Below, one piece after another: positions 25,231 to 47,802 of a stretch of DNA of 64,000 nucleotides. The translations under genes and the position numbers were made by a program. Positions within the stretch are counted from its first letter, which is position 1; each line of letters starts with the position of its first letter. Origin of the DNA: Syngnathus acus (taxonomy: Eukaryota > Chordata > Actinopteri > Syngnathiformes > Syngnathidae); contig NC_051101.1 of the NCBI RefSeq assembly GCF_901709675.1, forward strand, positions 2,288,501 to 2,352,500, read 5' to 3'. The notes under the pieces were generated by a model. It ran no database searches. It was not told the origin of the DNA and worked only from the letters and a program-made list of their open reading frames with translations.

Positions 25231-28050
25231 CACATCAGAGGCGTGCGTGTGTGCACCAATGAGCCTTCACAACACAGCGAGCGCAAGCATACAAATGCTG
25301 CGAGTTGTAACCAACAACAGGCATGGACTTTGGATCGTTCCACTTCCACCTGAGTTTAGGCGTCAGGCGGGGAAGAGTGACAATCACCAAAAATCTGGTC
25401 AGAGTCAAGCAACTGAGACGACACAAGCCGTGAGAGGCTTTTTTTTTTTTTTTTTTAATGACATTGTCCCCATACCAGACATTCCACGAGGCTGGTGGCT
25501 GGCTGCGTGCGGCCGATCCCAGAACAGCGCGTTCCTCGTAGCAGTAATCACCTCGCCCGGTCGCTTGCGGCCGGGCGCAGCTTTTGTGCCTGACAATTAG
25601 CACCCTGGAAAAAGGGGCTGTGGAATTCTTTTGGCATATAAGGCTCGCTCGGGGACATGTTTTTGCTGCCCCCCCAAAAGCAAAGCCCACCCCGCTCTCT
25701 TTGACTTTGGCAGTCGCTCTTAGCCTCGCAATGTTGCGTAATATCTGCAAACCTACCCAGTGGGATTGCAATAAAAGAAGCCACAAGATCACTCTGGGGA
25801 CTTTGATGCATGTCTGGGAGCCCTCAACACCCCCCCCCCCACACACACACACACACCCACACACACACATTTTCTTTCCCATGGTGCTTTCATCTTCTCA
25901 CAATCCACCAGCCACCCTCTCCAGCAAGCAAGCATATGGGCTCCCAATGACACGGCAAGGAGACGGACGGCTCCCGTCCAAGCCAACAGTTGGCAACGTT
26001 CCTTCCAAGGTGACGCTGGATTGCGACCCCCCCCCCAGCAGCCCAACTTTAAGACTTCCCGCCCCGAGCACAATCCCGCCTTGGGCACGTCAACTTGGTA
26101 CATTTAGCCTCGGAGACGACAACTGCTGCCAAACGTTTCAATTAAGACGGCGATGAAACGCAAAGAAAAAGGCGCACGCAGGTCTGCCACTTTCTTGGGT
26201 CTAACAAAATGTGGTTCATTATCACTATCTGCCTGAGACAGTTAATTACATCTAATAGGTAAATGCCCAAGGAATAAAATAAAAAAATTAATTAACAACA
26301 AAAAAAAAGGAAGAGTCCAAATCAACCAAATGCCGACATGTTCTGACTAAATCCTGCATTGTGCCGGCAAAATCTCTGAAACATCCGGACGCTTCTGTAC
26401 GTCGACTCAAATGAATCACACTATGTTAAAAAGAATTATATGAGATTATCAATATGATTGTCCCACTGGTTCTGGAGGTGCTGCCCACATCTCAACAGCA
26501 AACACTGGACACGCACGGTCTTAAACATCAACGAGTGCTCCGCATCATCAACACGCAGCGCGTATCGCCTCCGGCTGGGAGTCGAAGGCCGCACTTGTGC
26601 ATGTCAGCGCTCGGCTGCATCCACAATAGGCGAGCGGGCCCGATGCCAAGACACCGATTAGCCCGGCGAGGCCTCGCTTCTCCGGGCCGTACGTCTGCGT
26701 CTTTAATTTGGAATTCAGTCCAAGCTGAAACGGGGCGCTTGGGTCCCCCGGCTTGCTGGGAAACGTCACGGCAAAACTGTCACTATCAAGTTTTGAGGTT
26801 CCACATAGTGTGTGCTCGCAAAAATGAGTTGCGCAATCACAAACAGTGTTTCAGTCAGCTTGAGCCACAGCAAAATCAAATAAAGCACAATTACTCACCC
26901 AGTGAAGAATCTTGACTGGTGCCGGCGGTGCAACGCTGCTACCTAGCGAAAAAAGAAGACATGCATCTGCTTGGAGAATGCAGGTAATATTTCACGACAT
27001 CGCTCGTATTGCAGCTTCAAGTGGCTCGGTCAGCTCCATTTTAGTTTTGATGGCCTTTGTCGGATGAAGAACACACCAAAAGCCGAAGGAGAGACAAAGC
27101 CCACTTGGGGAATTTATCCGTGAGGGTTAGCCGCCAAAAGACTTGCTTTGAATTGCGGTGATATTGGTTATCTGCATCCGGTCCATTCCTGTGTAAGAGC
27201 GGCTCAACTTAGCCGTCTGTACATCTATTTTCACCGCGGCCATACTTTGGAGTCACCGCATCGCAACCCACCTAAAGGTCTTTATTCTCGAGAACACCTC
27301 AGCCGCTCGGTAGGGCGCCGTTGCAAGCCCTCGCATCGCAACTCGTTAGATTGGACCCAAGTAGCTAATTTGGCGCCCGGCGGTGATCGCATACGCTTAG
27401 ATGTTGAAAGCCGATGCGCGAGTGTGCACGAGTGTGTGTCGCGGCAGGCGCACCGTTTCCACCTCAGCGAATTTGCCCTCATCACCTGTGATTTGCAGGT
27501 AGGTCAACTGGGGCGGACAGACGTCGGGCCCGAGTGCTCCCTCCCGACAGGCGACCGCAAATGCATCTTCCCGGACGGATATTATTAGAGGCACTCATGT
27601 CTTATTGGCCGCATTATGATGTCAACTGACAGGATGTGCATTAGTTACTTCAGTCGCCGCGCTGCAGATTGGCCATAATGTTGACACACTGGCAGGGAGG
27701 CCAATTTGGAGCGCAGCGTGAAGTGGCAAGAACCTGAGGCAGATGCGGAGCTTTCATGTGTAATAGTCCCAGCTCAAGTTGCCATCAAAGAGCTACTAAT
27801 GGGTTAACAGTAGAAATGAGCGCAAGAGGGGAGGGGAAAATCAATGCTTTTGTTGAGGAGGAGAAAGAGAAAGAAAGCCTTTCACAGGTCTATGTATCAT
27901 TAAGCAATTGAGAAAGCTAATTAGAGGGTGGCGGCGGGGGGAGCAGATCTCGCAGCTAATTATTTCCATGGCAACCAAAGCTCCTGTAGATGATCTGTGA
28001 GGGTGAGTCAAGCGGGGCAATTAGAAGCAAGTGGCATTGAGGAGCAACAG

Positions 28051-28063
28051 TGCCCCCTGGTGG
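28051..28063 (-). promoter_or_regulatory. CTCF-like motif
   Basis: The minus strand reads CCACCAGGGGGCA, matching the core of the vertebrate CTCF motif. It lies between foxo6 and the med18 3' end. Binding is not shown by sequence. Confidence 0.35.
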
Positions 28064-28385
28064 AGCAGAAGGGGCACGCACAAGCGCCGTAGCCTAACAT
28101 GTCAACATGTTGCCGCGTGAGCCGGCGGGTCGTGACTTTGGTTCCTGGGCCTTGAGTGGAGGGACTGTTATGTCACAATTAGAAGGCGAATTTTAAACAA
28201 CGCAACCGCACCTCTGGAACACTTTTATACTCCAAGACTAATGTAAGCATGTTCAATCAAACACATGGCTCACCAGAGAAGTTGGTCATGAAATGTCGTT
28301 TATTTGCAGATCTCTAAAGATGCGACAACCATTGGCCACATTTCACACCAAGCAAGTGGATCCGAGATCATGATTACAGTCTTTT

Positions 28386-28395
28386 TTTATTTATT
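28386..28395 (-). terminator. Candidate med18 polyadenylation signals
   Basis: Two overlapping AATAAA hexamers on the minus strand (28386-28391 and 28390-28395), about 290 bp past the med18 stop codon. A further AATAAA is at 28299-28304. Confidence 0.5.
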
Positions 28396-28679
28396 TAAAG
28401 TGGGCGCTTTGACTTAATCAGGGTCGGGAAACTCCAAACTGTCACCGTTTGGAAAACTGCTGCTCACACTGCAAGTGAGCCCAAAATTGTTTTGATGTGC
28501 AAAGCTACTTGAGTAAAATGTTTGGCAGCAGCAAAGCATCCATCGTTTGTTGTGGGTAGGCAGAGGCTCCCAAAATGAAGCAACATGTCGTCCTGTCCAC
28601 CCCAAGGCGCACTGCGTGTGGCTGAGAGGGGGAAAATAAACACGAGATTTCACGTGTGGGTGTCAACTGGCGAGGCGCT

Positions 28680-29983
28680 TCAATGTCTCTGTTTGCTGGG
28701 GTCAATCTTCTCCAGGTGAACCAGAGGTTTGAGCTGCTCGGCAAAAGTGCGCATGTCCTCTGACACCGTGTCTTGGCCGGCGGGCGCCAGCACGCTCAGC
28801 TCCACCAAGTAAGACAGCGACAGGCGCTCCGTGTTGTCCGTGTTGCCGGGCACCAGGATTCGCGATAGCTTGCTGACCGCTACTTTCATGGCGCCTTTGC
28901 GGAAGACATGCCCGTTGGCCACAAACTCGTGGTCCATGCGGAAGCCCATCTCGTTGAGGAACTCAGGCAAGCTGTGAGAGGCGGCCACGTCCACGCAGTT
29001 GCGCACCAGCGCGTGGCGGCTCTTGTCGCCCACCTCCGGCTGGCCCAGGTAGCGCAGGTGCCACGGCGCTGCCGGCTGGGACAGTGAGCGGCGAGCGCGC
29101 AGGATGAAAGGGTTACCTTGCTGGCCTTTCAGCAGGTAAACCAGCTCGTGGTCGGTGAAGGTGGAAGGTTCCACGTTGTCACAAAGGCCGCGCAGGCGAT
29201 GCAAAAGGCTTTCCAGGGCCTGGTCCAACACACTTCCTGAAGTCATATAGACAACGCGGTGCGATGAGATGGGGCCGCTTCGGCTTCGCAATCAATCGCG
29301 CCGATCGGCCCTGCACGCGTTCACTCAGTCATACATGGTGGGAATGTGTGCGACGACAACCTTTACGCAACATGGATGTTTCTCGGTTGTCTGGAGAAGA
29401 TTAAACTATTAGATTGATATGGCTCTTTTTCACTTTTAAAATGTGAGCGGCTTGTGAACGTCGTCCTCTGCTGGTCAAAACTAAGTTTCATATGCTCATC
29501 TTTTCTTTATTCTTTTCCCCCCTCGGATACTCTTTTTCCATTCAATTGTTTTCTTTTTAGGGGCTTGGAGGGATTTTCATTCAAATATTATGACTTATGC
29601 ATTACATTCACATAGGTTGGCGATGAGGATGAAATGCTGGTTTTCAACTGTGTTGTGGTTATGCACGACCTTTGCAAAAGGAGGACCACCCGTGTAGTGA
29701 AGCAATTAAAATGCCAGATATGCCTTCACTTCCAGAGCAAGATGTGAGATAATTTTAATCACTGCTATCTGTTTTTTGCTTAGTAATGCTCACACGAAAT
29801 TAAAACTCAAACTTGATAGCTTTATATTTCGGTTCTCCGTGGTGCAATTTTCTTACACCAAGTACGTATACTTCTACGGATTGTTTCCTGTGACGGCGAA
29901 TGAAGCTCACCTTGTAAGAGATACTCCATCATGTTGATGGTGCCGCCGGTCACGGGCATCACGGTGACTGGAGGAGCCTCCAT
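28680..29983 (-). CDS. med18: Mediator complex subunit 18 (complete, two coding exons)
   Basis: MED18 is a head-module subunit of Mediator, the nuclear co-activator bridging transcription factors and RNA polymerase II; with MED20 and MED17 it forms a movable jaw. Exon 1 is 29911-29983 (MEAPPVTVMPVTGGTINMM...), donor GTGAGC. Exon 2 is 28680-29236, acceptor TCAG at 29237-29240. The glycine codon is split across the junction. Together they give 209 residues, against 208 in human, and nearly every stretch aligns: SVLDQALESLLHRLRGLCDN, LVYLLKGQQ, APWHLRYLGQPE, NCVDVA, MGFRMDHEFVANGHVFRKG, RILVPGNTD and LKPLVHLEKIDP. An upstream splice acceptor (at 29997-30000) shows that a non-coding leader exon exists. 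No defects seen. Confidence 0.96.
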
Positions 29984-30091
29984 AGTTCCCAAGGGACTGA
30001 AAAGTAGAGCAAAGGCTTACAATTAGGCTCGTACTTGATCTTAACAGTGTGCTTTAACATATTCAACTACAGAAGCAGGTGGAAAAGGCAC

Positions 30092-30330
30092 CTTTGACTT
30101 CCCGAAGCTCCAGCTGCCAAAGGTAACGGGCAAAGACACCCGGTGTCTCGTCGACGAGAATAGGTTTAGCCTCCGCAGGAAGCCCCGAGGATCCCGTTGG
30201 CCTTGCAGTCGTCTGCTCATTCAACGCCGACGTAGCGTTGTTAGCGATCAAGAAATGTTGGCGCTTTTGTGAGCCAAGTATTCTAAACTACGTCTGTTTG
30301 GCCGGCCGGCTTGTAAAGGCACCAGAGCAA
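30092..30330 (-). other. med18: Probable non-coding first exon and promoter of med18
   Basis: The coding exon of med18 is preceded by an acceptor (TTTTCAG ending at 29997), so a leader exon lies upstream. The best donor is AAAG|GTGCC at 30092/30091. The stretch above it stays open without an in-frame ATG and is CG-rich, fitting a leader exon. Its 5' end is a guess. The donor is weaker than consensus. Confidence 0.4.
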
Positions 30331-31205
30331 CACAAACGGGGAGAGCGAAGAAAATGAGCCCAGGACGCGGTGAGCCTCGCGGGTGTGTTCATTCAAACGA
30401 TGTAGCTTTGAAAGCTAGCAGCCTAACGAGCGGCAGCTCGTTAGCTTGTCAGCAGCAGCATATGTATGAACACACCACGAATAAAAAAAACAACGGAGCA
30501 CAACGAACAAACTCGCCAAACGTGTGGTTTTTCGCTGCTACTTACTGTTTGGCTGTTCTTCTTCCTCTGTTTTATTTGGCAGTTGTCAAACGAGGAAACG
30601 GTACATCTCCGCCACCTGTTGGTAGGGAGTGTCTATTGTGCCGAGAGAAATGAAAAGGCGTATGGACATTTAATCCAGCTGTTGGACGACAAGAGCTTGT
30701 CCCTTAAGTAAGGGGAAGCCTTGTGTGATAAATATGTATACTGAACTGACCTCCCTCCAAAAGGCAGTCAATCAGCGTGTCACAGATTATATTTTAACAG
30801 ATGTTTTTAATCCATTTTCCATGTGTCCATTCATGATGAAAAGTTGACCTTTGCTGGGTTCAAGACAAAGCTATGAGAGCACCCAAAAGTTCAGGACTGT
30901 GTCCACAGAGGAGGACAGCGTCATGAGAGTGAGAAGAAGATCTGGTGGGGACGCGAGACTGACCTGCTACAGAAGGGCCATTAAGCAGGGATTTCACTCT
31001 AGTGGTCCATGGCGGTATTGCATGTGGTCCGCGAAATTGGAAATCGAGAATAATTGTTACATTTTCAAAAATAAAATGGATTTATTGTTTAAACTTGATT
31101 TAATTTGCAGCTAATTTTGTGAACCCCTCAAAATGTTGTCAAATGTAGGTGAGATTCCCAAAATAGACATACAGATGCAAATAAATTGCCTGTATAGGTC
31201 TATCA
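30331..31205. other. Intergenic gap between med18 and the retroelement block
   Basis: No gene seen. A CTCF-like sequence (minus strand CCAACAGGTGGCGG) is at 30609-30622. AT-rich DNA follows from about 30.75 kb. Confidence 0.5.
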
Positions 31206-31525
31206 TGTCACGACTCGTCCCCGGGTGCATTATTATGTCTATGTTGCCATGGTTTCTGTTCGCGTCGCCCCTCCCCTCCTGTGTTACCTCAATTAATGTA
31301 ATCACAGTCCCCTGCCTCTTGTTACCTGTCTTGTATTTAAGTCCTGTCTGCCCCTCACTCCCCGTCGGATCGTTGATGTCTTCACGTTTGATGTCGTTTT
31401 TGGTTCTTGGTACCTGTTTTTCTGTTCTGTCTGTCAGCCAACCCTCTCTTCCAACTACCTTTTCCCTTCAATAAACCCTGGTCCAAGCTGCATTTGGGCG
31501 CCCTGCTCCATTCCGATCCGTGACA
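31206..31525 (+). mobile_element. Gypsy-type retrotransposon LTR (320 bp)
   Basis: The segment starts TGTCACG and ends CGTGACA, a 7-bp perfect terminal inversion framed by the TG...CA of LTRs. It contains a promoter-like TATTTAAG (about 31334) and a poly(A) signal AATAAA at 31470-31475, followed by the CTGCATTTGGG phrase that I recall from gypsy LTRs of teleosts. About 70 bp of what looks like internal leader (GAACGATCCGACCA...) follows, then the element stops. No gag or pol belonging to it remains, so this is a truncated copy, not a functional element. Confidence 0.75.
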
Positions 31526-32034
31526 GAACGATCCGACCACTTCAGCGACCAGCGCCTGGACCAACCTCCTACACCTGCTCCCGCCGCGTGACGTTGTTGT
31601 CAGTTTGCTTTATGTAATGATATTTATAAGACCAGATCTAAGTTGGATTGTAGGCAAATTGTCACAATACCTGTCAGAACCAAAAGTCCAAAACGTGTTG
31701 AGCTCTTTGAAAGGAACTGTAAATCGGGAAAGAGATGTAAATCTCTCCTCCATGGGATGGACTGTGATACTGAAGATGCACCAGTGCCAATTTTAACGAC
31801 AATCGAGGTGCTATTGCCTCATCAAAAAAAACTGTATTGCGTCAGAGATGTAAACATGTGGACATTAAATTCCAATTCCTGCTCTCAGTGATGGGAGAAT
31901 ATTGCCTAACCACTGCTATGGTGGCAGATGTGTTAACAAAACCTGTAACAAGAGTCAGGATGGATACGTTTGTGTGTTTTATGTTTGGGATAAAGTGGAA
32001 TGTACACTGTAGCCGGTATTCCAGCTCTTTATGA
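31526..32034 (+). mobile_element. Copia-type retrotransposon relic (RT end and RNase H end)
   Basis: Translated pieces match the end of a Ty1/copia polyprotein. At 31605-31690 the frame gives YVMIFIRPDLSWIVGKLSQY, the motif at the C-terminal end of the reverse transcriptase. At 31837-32000 another frame gives CKHVDIKFQFL and MVADVLTKPVTRVRMD, the RNase H terminal motif. The two are in different frames with the RNase H middle missing, so the copy is broken by deletion and frameshift. No integrase, gag or flanking LTR seen. It abuts the gypsy LTR leader, implying nesting or rearrangement. The first 75 bp belong to the gypsy leader. Confidence 0.75.
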
Positions 32035-32497
32035 TGAGTACGCCGACACCAATGATCTCTACTGCTAACTGGTCTGGTTTGAAATATAATTTATTCGTTT
32101 ATTGAAAGAAACACGTGTTAAACTCAAATTAAATACAACGAAACAGCTTGGATTACATTTATTCTCTTTACTCACGTAAAGTTGTGCAACTCTTTAATGC
32201 ACTGCCGCCACCTAGCGGAAGAAGTTAGGTAACACGTGGGAGTGCGTGAATTGGGCGTGATTTGCAAGAAGTAGACGCAGCTACGAATGAGCGACTAGCA
32301 CCAGAAACAAAACACGCTGTCACTGCGTGCGAGTCAAGGGTTGATTTCAGCTCGACCCCGCCCACCCCGGTTCTGAGCAGTTTTGACGCTTCTGTTGTCC
32401 CCATTACTGGCCATTCGAATCCGAGTGTGCAAGTTAGTCGGTTCGGCTAAGTCGTGGCACTTTTCTTTCTTGTTGTCCTCCAGTTGCACTTGCAAAC
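32035..32497. other. 5' flank of the CYP4 gene
   Basis: Contains a strong CTCF-like motif at 32202-32218 and the presumed promoter and leader of the P450 gene just before its ATG at 32498. No obvious TATA box at the right distance. Confidence 0.45.
32202..32218 (-). promoter_or_regulatory. CTCF-like motif upstream of CYP4
   Basis: The minus strand reads CCGCTAGGTGGCGGCAG, close to the CTCF consensus CCGCGNGGNGGCAG. Located about 280 bp before the P450 start codon, between the retroelement block and the gene. Confidence 0.4.
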
Positions 32498-35260
<2,763 letters not shown>

Positions 35261-35375
35261 ACACCTTACGTCAACCATCTTTTAGCCACCGCTATGAGCG
35301 CAACCCCCCCTCACACGTTTTCTCTGTCTTCATTTCATTTGGTTTTAATGAGTATGATCGAAAACCTTCATTTGT

Positions 35376-35381
35376 AATAAA
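35376..35381 (+). terminator. cyp4t: CYP4 polyadenylation signal
   Basis: AATAAA 116 bp after the stop codon of the plus-strand P450 gene. Confidence 0.75.
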
Positions 35382-37437
35382 AGCAAAATGTGAAAACACT
35401 AACTCAGCTCTTTTGCTTGGCTTCGAGGAGTGGCCCAGAAAGTTCAAAGTTCACTGAGAAGTGGTCAATGTTTACCAAACATGACTTGGGACATTCATGC
35501 CTCGATCATTTTGAATACAAATACAAACCCTTACTGTTCATTCACCAATTGTTGCTTCGTATTGTTTAGGGCAGAAAAAAAAAGAGCTAAGCAGGGTTTG
35601 GTGCTGTACGTCGTATCCTTTTTGATAACGGGAGCCGAACACCCCAACACGTCTACGGGACCTGCACTTTCCAACTCCTTCCCCCCGAGCACGGGATCCC
35701 CTCAAGGCTGTGCACGCCGCAAATATACATAACCAGATAGCACGGGAACCGGAACGAGGATTTCGCCAAGAGAAAGAATATTCAACACCTGGAGAGAGAG
35801 CAAGGAAGGGAAGGATGAGTAGGGGGAGGTGCGCCACTGTTTGTTGGTTGCTATTTCATGCTGGAAGAACAAGAAGATGGACTCCCCGACATCAGACATC
35901 ACTTTCACGTAGTTTCAAGTTCACATCCATATGGAACGCTGGATTTGTCATCGTGCAACACCATCTAGACGTCACCTTAAGATGCAAGCAGGGATCGGTC
36001 ACCTTAGCATGTTAGAGAAATCAAATGTTCAGTGATAACTCAAAAATGTCACTTACCCAGCCAGCCTGCTCGGCAACATTATACATGTGAAGTCCTTTGG
36101 CGATGGACGAGACGGACCTCGCATCAATTCTCGTGGTTTGCGTACTTTCTGAGAGTATATATTTTGCACTTCGGCACATTTTGTTTAGATCAGAAATATA
36201 TATTTTTTTGTCACACATCTGATCGGGAAGTGTGTGGTGCTCGTCACTGTGGCCAAATAAGCGACTTTCTCCTTTGCAATATTTTTGATGAAATATTTGT
36301 TAAGATAAACTGCGACGCCATTGAGAGACTTGGGAACGGTTTTCAATTGTGAAAAGTTTTTTTTTTTAATCATTAAATTGCAGTTGCTGCTTTCATGGAG
36401 AATTATCTGTCATCAGACTTCTTGGAGTCAAAGCTTTTTCAGTATCTTGGCTCGCAAAGACCTTGCCCTACCTGAGGTCTGTTAGACAACTTACTTGAAC
36501 AAAATGATTCCATTTTATGATTGTATTGCACTTGATACTTTGAAGGGGACAAAATGTCTGCCTCATTTTATACACCTACAGGATAATAATTAATTTGCGG
36601 CATCCTTCACTCCAAGGAGCCTGCAATGTATCACACTGAGAACGACAGACACAGAAAAGCAGCAAAAGACATGGTTTTGTTTCCTTTGTTTGGTTTTAAT
36701 TGGTGTTCCTTGACATGACGTGAAAGGGAAACAAGGACAAGTCAATAAGGTCAAGAAGAAACTGAAGGACAAAAATCATAAGTATCCCTGATGGCCAGAA
36801 GGTCTCAGACCCTCCTCCCTAAACCCAAGCCACAAAAACTTTGTATAGAGAGGTACACTTCACAGCTGGCATTGAGTCACACTCGCCCATTCACCCACTC
36901 ATTCACTCACTCACTCCTTTTGGATTGAGATCAGCGACTCTCTCCATTAAGACTAGCAGTTCACGTAAATGCCTTTTGAAAGCAGCTCCGCTTGTGAGCT
37001 ATTCACGAGTCCATTGATATTCTTTTCAAACGAGCCAGCATCGTGTTCCCCCATTTTAGAGGTCCTACAACCACTTAGTGCATTGCTCAAGAGTTCCTGA
37101 GAAGAAGAAGTGCAGCATAACAAACACCAAGGCAACTTCATCCATATTATATATACACCGTACATTAAAACAATTAAATAAAACAACCCCTCCAAAAAAA
37201 AAAAAAAGAAATTAAATGGTCTCGTGCGAGTTGCCAAGTACAGTAGTCAGGTCATCACAGTGCATCTTACAATTTACACCAACAGGAGGCACCAAATAGA
37301 GAAGAGAGAAAGAAAATGATACAAATTTCAAATCAAGATGACATGGAACGTGAACTGATCTGTCCCTTTGGTGCCTCCGGAGCTTTTTGGGATCGAGCGC
37401 ACATGCGGCATACCTTCTACATGAATGGTGGCCAGCA

Positions 37438-37572
37438 CGGGGGTGGGCAACCTCTTTCTAAAGAAACAAGAAGCCAATCAACACTTGTGAGTCGTCCCAA
37501 CAATTTATTGGAAGCATGGCAGGCCAAATAAAAGGCTCCAGCTGGCCCACGTTCCACAAGTTGCCCACCCCT
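37438..37572. mobile_element. Short MITE with inverted ends (hAT-like)
   Basis: GGGGTGGGCAAC at 37440-37451 is repeated inverted as GTTGCCCACCCC at 37560-37571, giving 12-bp terminal inverted repeats about 108 bp apart. The interior has GGCC-rich subterminal sequence (GGCAGGCCAAATAAAAGGC and CAGCTGGCCC), as in small hAT-derived elements of fish. Clear 8-bp target duplications are not visible, so ends may be eroded. Confidence 0.55.
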
Positions 37573-38667
37573 TTGGTCAGAAGCTGGAATGTTAGTATTT
37601 TTTTTTTTTTTTTTGCAGAACCCTAAAGGCTTCACATGTGCAAGGAATGCATTGGTGGAGCGCAACGAAGGGATCAAGGGCCTCGTTCTCACGTGTAGTG
37701 ATGACATAAAACTGTTGACCAAGCCCGGATTTGATCTAGTTTAAAAAAAAAAAAAAAGAAAAAGCCCCAAAATAAATAAACAAACAATAAATAAATAAAT
37801 ACAGACAAAGGGCTAAATGCTCAGGTTCACCCCACCCCTCCCGGCCTCACCTTTGTTGTTTCAACTAAGGAAGCCAAACGTGTGTATTGGAAGTCTTTGA
37901 AGAGCCAAAACAACTTTGACCAAGACTTGGTCTTTTTTTGGTCAATCAACACAGAAAATGCTTGAAGCAGAATTGTTGAAAAGAGTTCTTTGAACCCAAA
38001 ATTGGCGACCAATCATTTTCTTTCTCTCTCTTTCTTGAAGTTATCAAATAACTCTCTTTGATTCCAGCGCCAGCTCTAAGCAAAGACTGACGACACAAAC
38101 GCCCCCAAAAGGCTAATAATTGTCTTTCGGCTCTAGCTTTGGATTTCTGCGGGGCAAAGCATCCCAGTCGTGCGAGTATTACAGCTAACGTTTAAAAAAA
38201 CTGCTTCAAGGTGAACTCCCGGCAAACATTTTCTTTGCAAGAAAATGTTGTGGACGCCCCCGCAAGTCCAAAGAGCGTATTGCTTGTGCGGCTGCCATTT
38301 TGGCCAAGTGCCCTCGGGCTTGCTTTGGAAACGTCACAGCTCGCCTCGTCTGTGGGTTTGGTCACGCTACGTTGGTAATACAAACCCGAATATTCATCTG
38401 AATACTGTGGTGAGACTCGCGGGGGCACATGTTGCAAAAAGTGCTGCCGTGAGTTCCCTTCTAAAAGACAAAAGAGAAGAAAGGGAAGAAAATAAATCAA
38501 CAGCTCATAGCCAAAGGACAAACAAACATTGAAAGCGACTGAGGAAACCCATGTTACATTTTTTGCTTTTTTTTTTTTTTTAAGTGCTCCCCACATGGAG
38601 CAGCAGGTCCAGCCACCTGAGTGAGATTATTATTAATTTTTTTAAGTGGATGTCATACCACACGTGC

Positions 38668-38709
38668 ACACACGCGCAGACACGCGCACACACACACGCA
38701 CACACACAT
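38668..38709 (+). repeat. Imperfect (CA)n tract
   Basis: CACACG/CAGACACGCGCACACACACA-type run about a dozen bases past the zbtb7b stop codon, thus in its 3' UTR. Confidence 0.8.
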
Positions 38710-38720
38710 AGAAACATTCG

Positions 38721-46894
<8,174 letters not shown>

Positions 46895-47250
46895 CTGTGT
46901 CACCTGTCCTGCGACTCGTCGCCTCCCACCGCGCTCACTTCCTGATTCGTGTCGACCCTAAACGCCAGCTTCTTCTTCCTTCTCGTCTCTTTTATTAAGT
47001 TCTTCGATAAATAGTTGGAATCCACCGGCAAAGTCCACAGTCTTCACCTCGTGTCACAAGTTGGTCCCACGGCGTCGTCTCCTGCCACACCGCCGGTCGG
47101 ATCAAACCCCCTCCACCCCCTTGCCGGTGACACTGCCTCCTCAGGCCCGCTCCAACTCCTTCAGCTCCGCCTTCCGAGAACCAGGAAGCGGCTTGGCCTA
47201 CTTAACGCCCCGCCAGACGCCGATTGGCTTCGGCGGTGTGGAAGAGGAGC
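46895..47250 (-). promoter_or_regulatory. zbtb7b: Probable zbtb7b leader exon and CG-rich promoter
   Basis: The minus strand has a full-consensus donor, ACACAG|GTGAGT, at 46895/46894. Upstream of it is a CG-rich stretch with an inverted CCAAT box (ATTGG at 47223-47227, minus strand CCAATCGG). This looks like a leader exon with its promoter, and zbtb7b is the nearest minus-strand gene with a demonstrated upstream acceptor. The transcription start and connection are inferred. Confidence 0.4.
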
Positions 47251-47496
47251 GCGCCCATAGCGTGCCGGCGGCGGTGGGCCGGACCCCGGAGCAGGGATCC
47301 GGGGGGGGGGGGGTTAAGGTTAGGCTTAGAGTTGCGGCATCAGGTAGGGGATGGACAAAACGCAAAATTACTTATTACAATGTTTTGGGGTGAAACTGAC
47401 ATGGAGTTGTTAAGTCAATTGCCAATTTCCTCATGCTGTTAAATGTCCTCATTGTTTGTGTATGAAAGATTAATGATGGTGTGAAGAATAAAGTTT

Positions 47497-47521
47497 CATT
47501 CATTCATTCATTCATTCATTC
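47497..47521 (+). repeat. (CATT)n microsatellite
   Basis: About six CATT units. Confidence 0.9.
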
Positions 47522-47802
47522 AAAAGTGTCTAAACTGGAAACATCTCGCTCCTTCTTGATGGAAGTGAGGGTGCAAGAAGTGGTGAGCTGCACCTGCACC
47601 TGCACAGCCTCCCCCCCACCACCCCCTCCAGCCCCCAAACTGAAATCTCTGCTTATTGTTTCCACTCGCTCTTCGCCGCGTTTGTCGGGCCGCGGAAACC
47701 CCGTGAAAGTGTCAAGTGGGTCCTACCCTTCTCGAAAGAGTTTGTTCCTGAAGCGACACAAGACCTGGAATAGCAGCAAATGGTTCTGATCATCAGAATG
47801 TT

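Larger units (their letters stand above)
22975..28385. other. Region between foxo6 start and med18 3' end
   Basis: No gene is supported here. The part next to the foxo6 ATG (about 22.98-23.5 kb) is GC-rich and likely holds the foxo6 5' leader and promoter. Farther out are a possible tRNA-derived SINE piece near 25.14 kb, an A/T run at 25440-25457, a short CA run near 25.84-25.87 kb, and two minus-strand donor-like sequences (GG|GTGAGTA at about 25064 and 26893) that could end unannotated foxo6 leader exons; I cannot confirm them. A CTCF-like motif lies at 28051-28063. Confidence 0.5.
35382..38720. other. Convergent gap between CYP4 3' end and zbtb7b stop
   Basis: No coding gene is supported. 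The right part should hold the zbtb7b 3' UTR. Minus-strand AATAAA at 37504-37509 is a candidate signal but sits inside a MITE, and an ATTAAA (about 36694) is an alternative; the true end is unclear. The region contains poly(A)/poly(T) runs at 37195-37207, 37599-37615 and 37743-37755, consistent with retrotransposed fragments. A CA-type tract lies at about 38668-38709, just past the zbtb7b stop. Confidence 0.5.

Noticed and set aside
30063-30251. 62-residue frame upstream of med18
   Set aside because: Starts at TTG, contains no Met and is better explained as the med18 leader exon.
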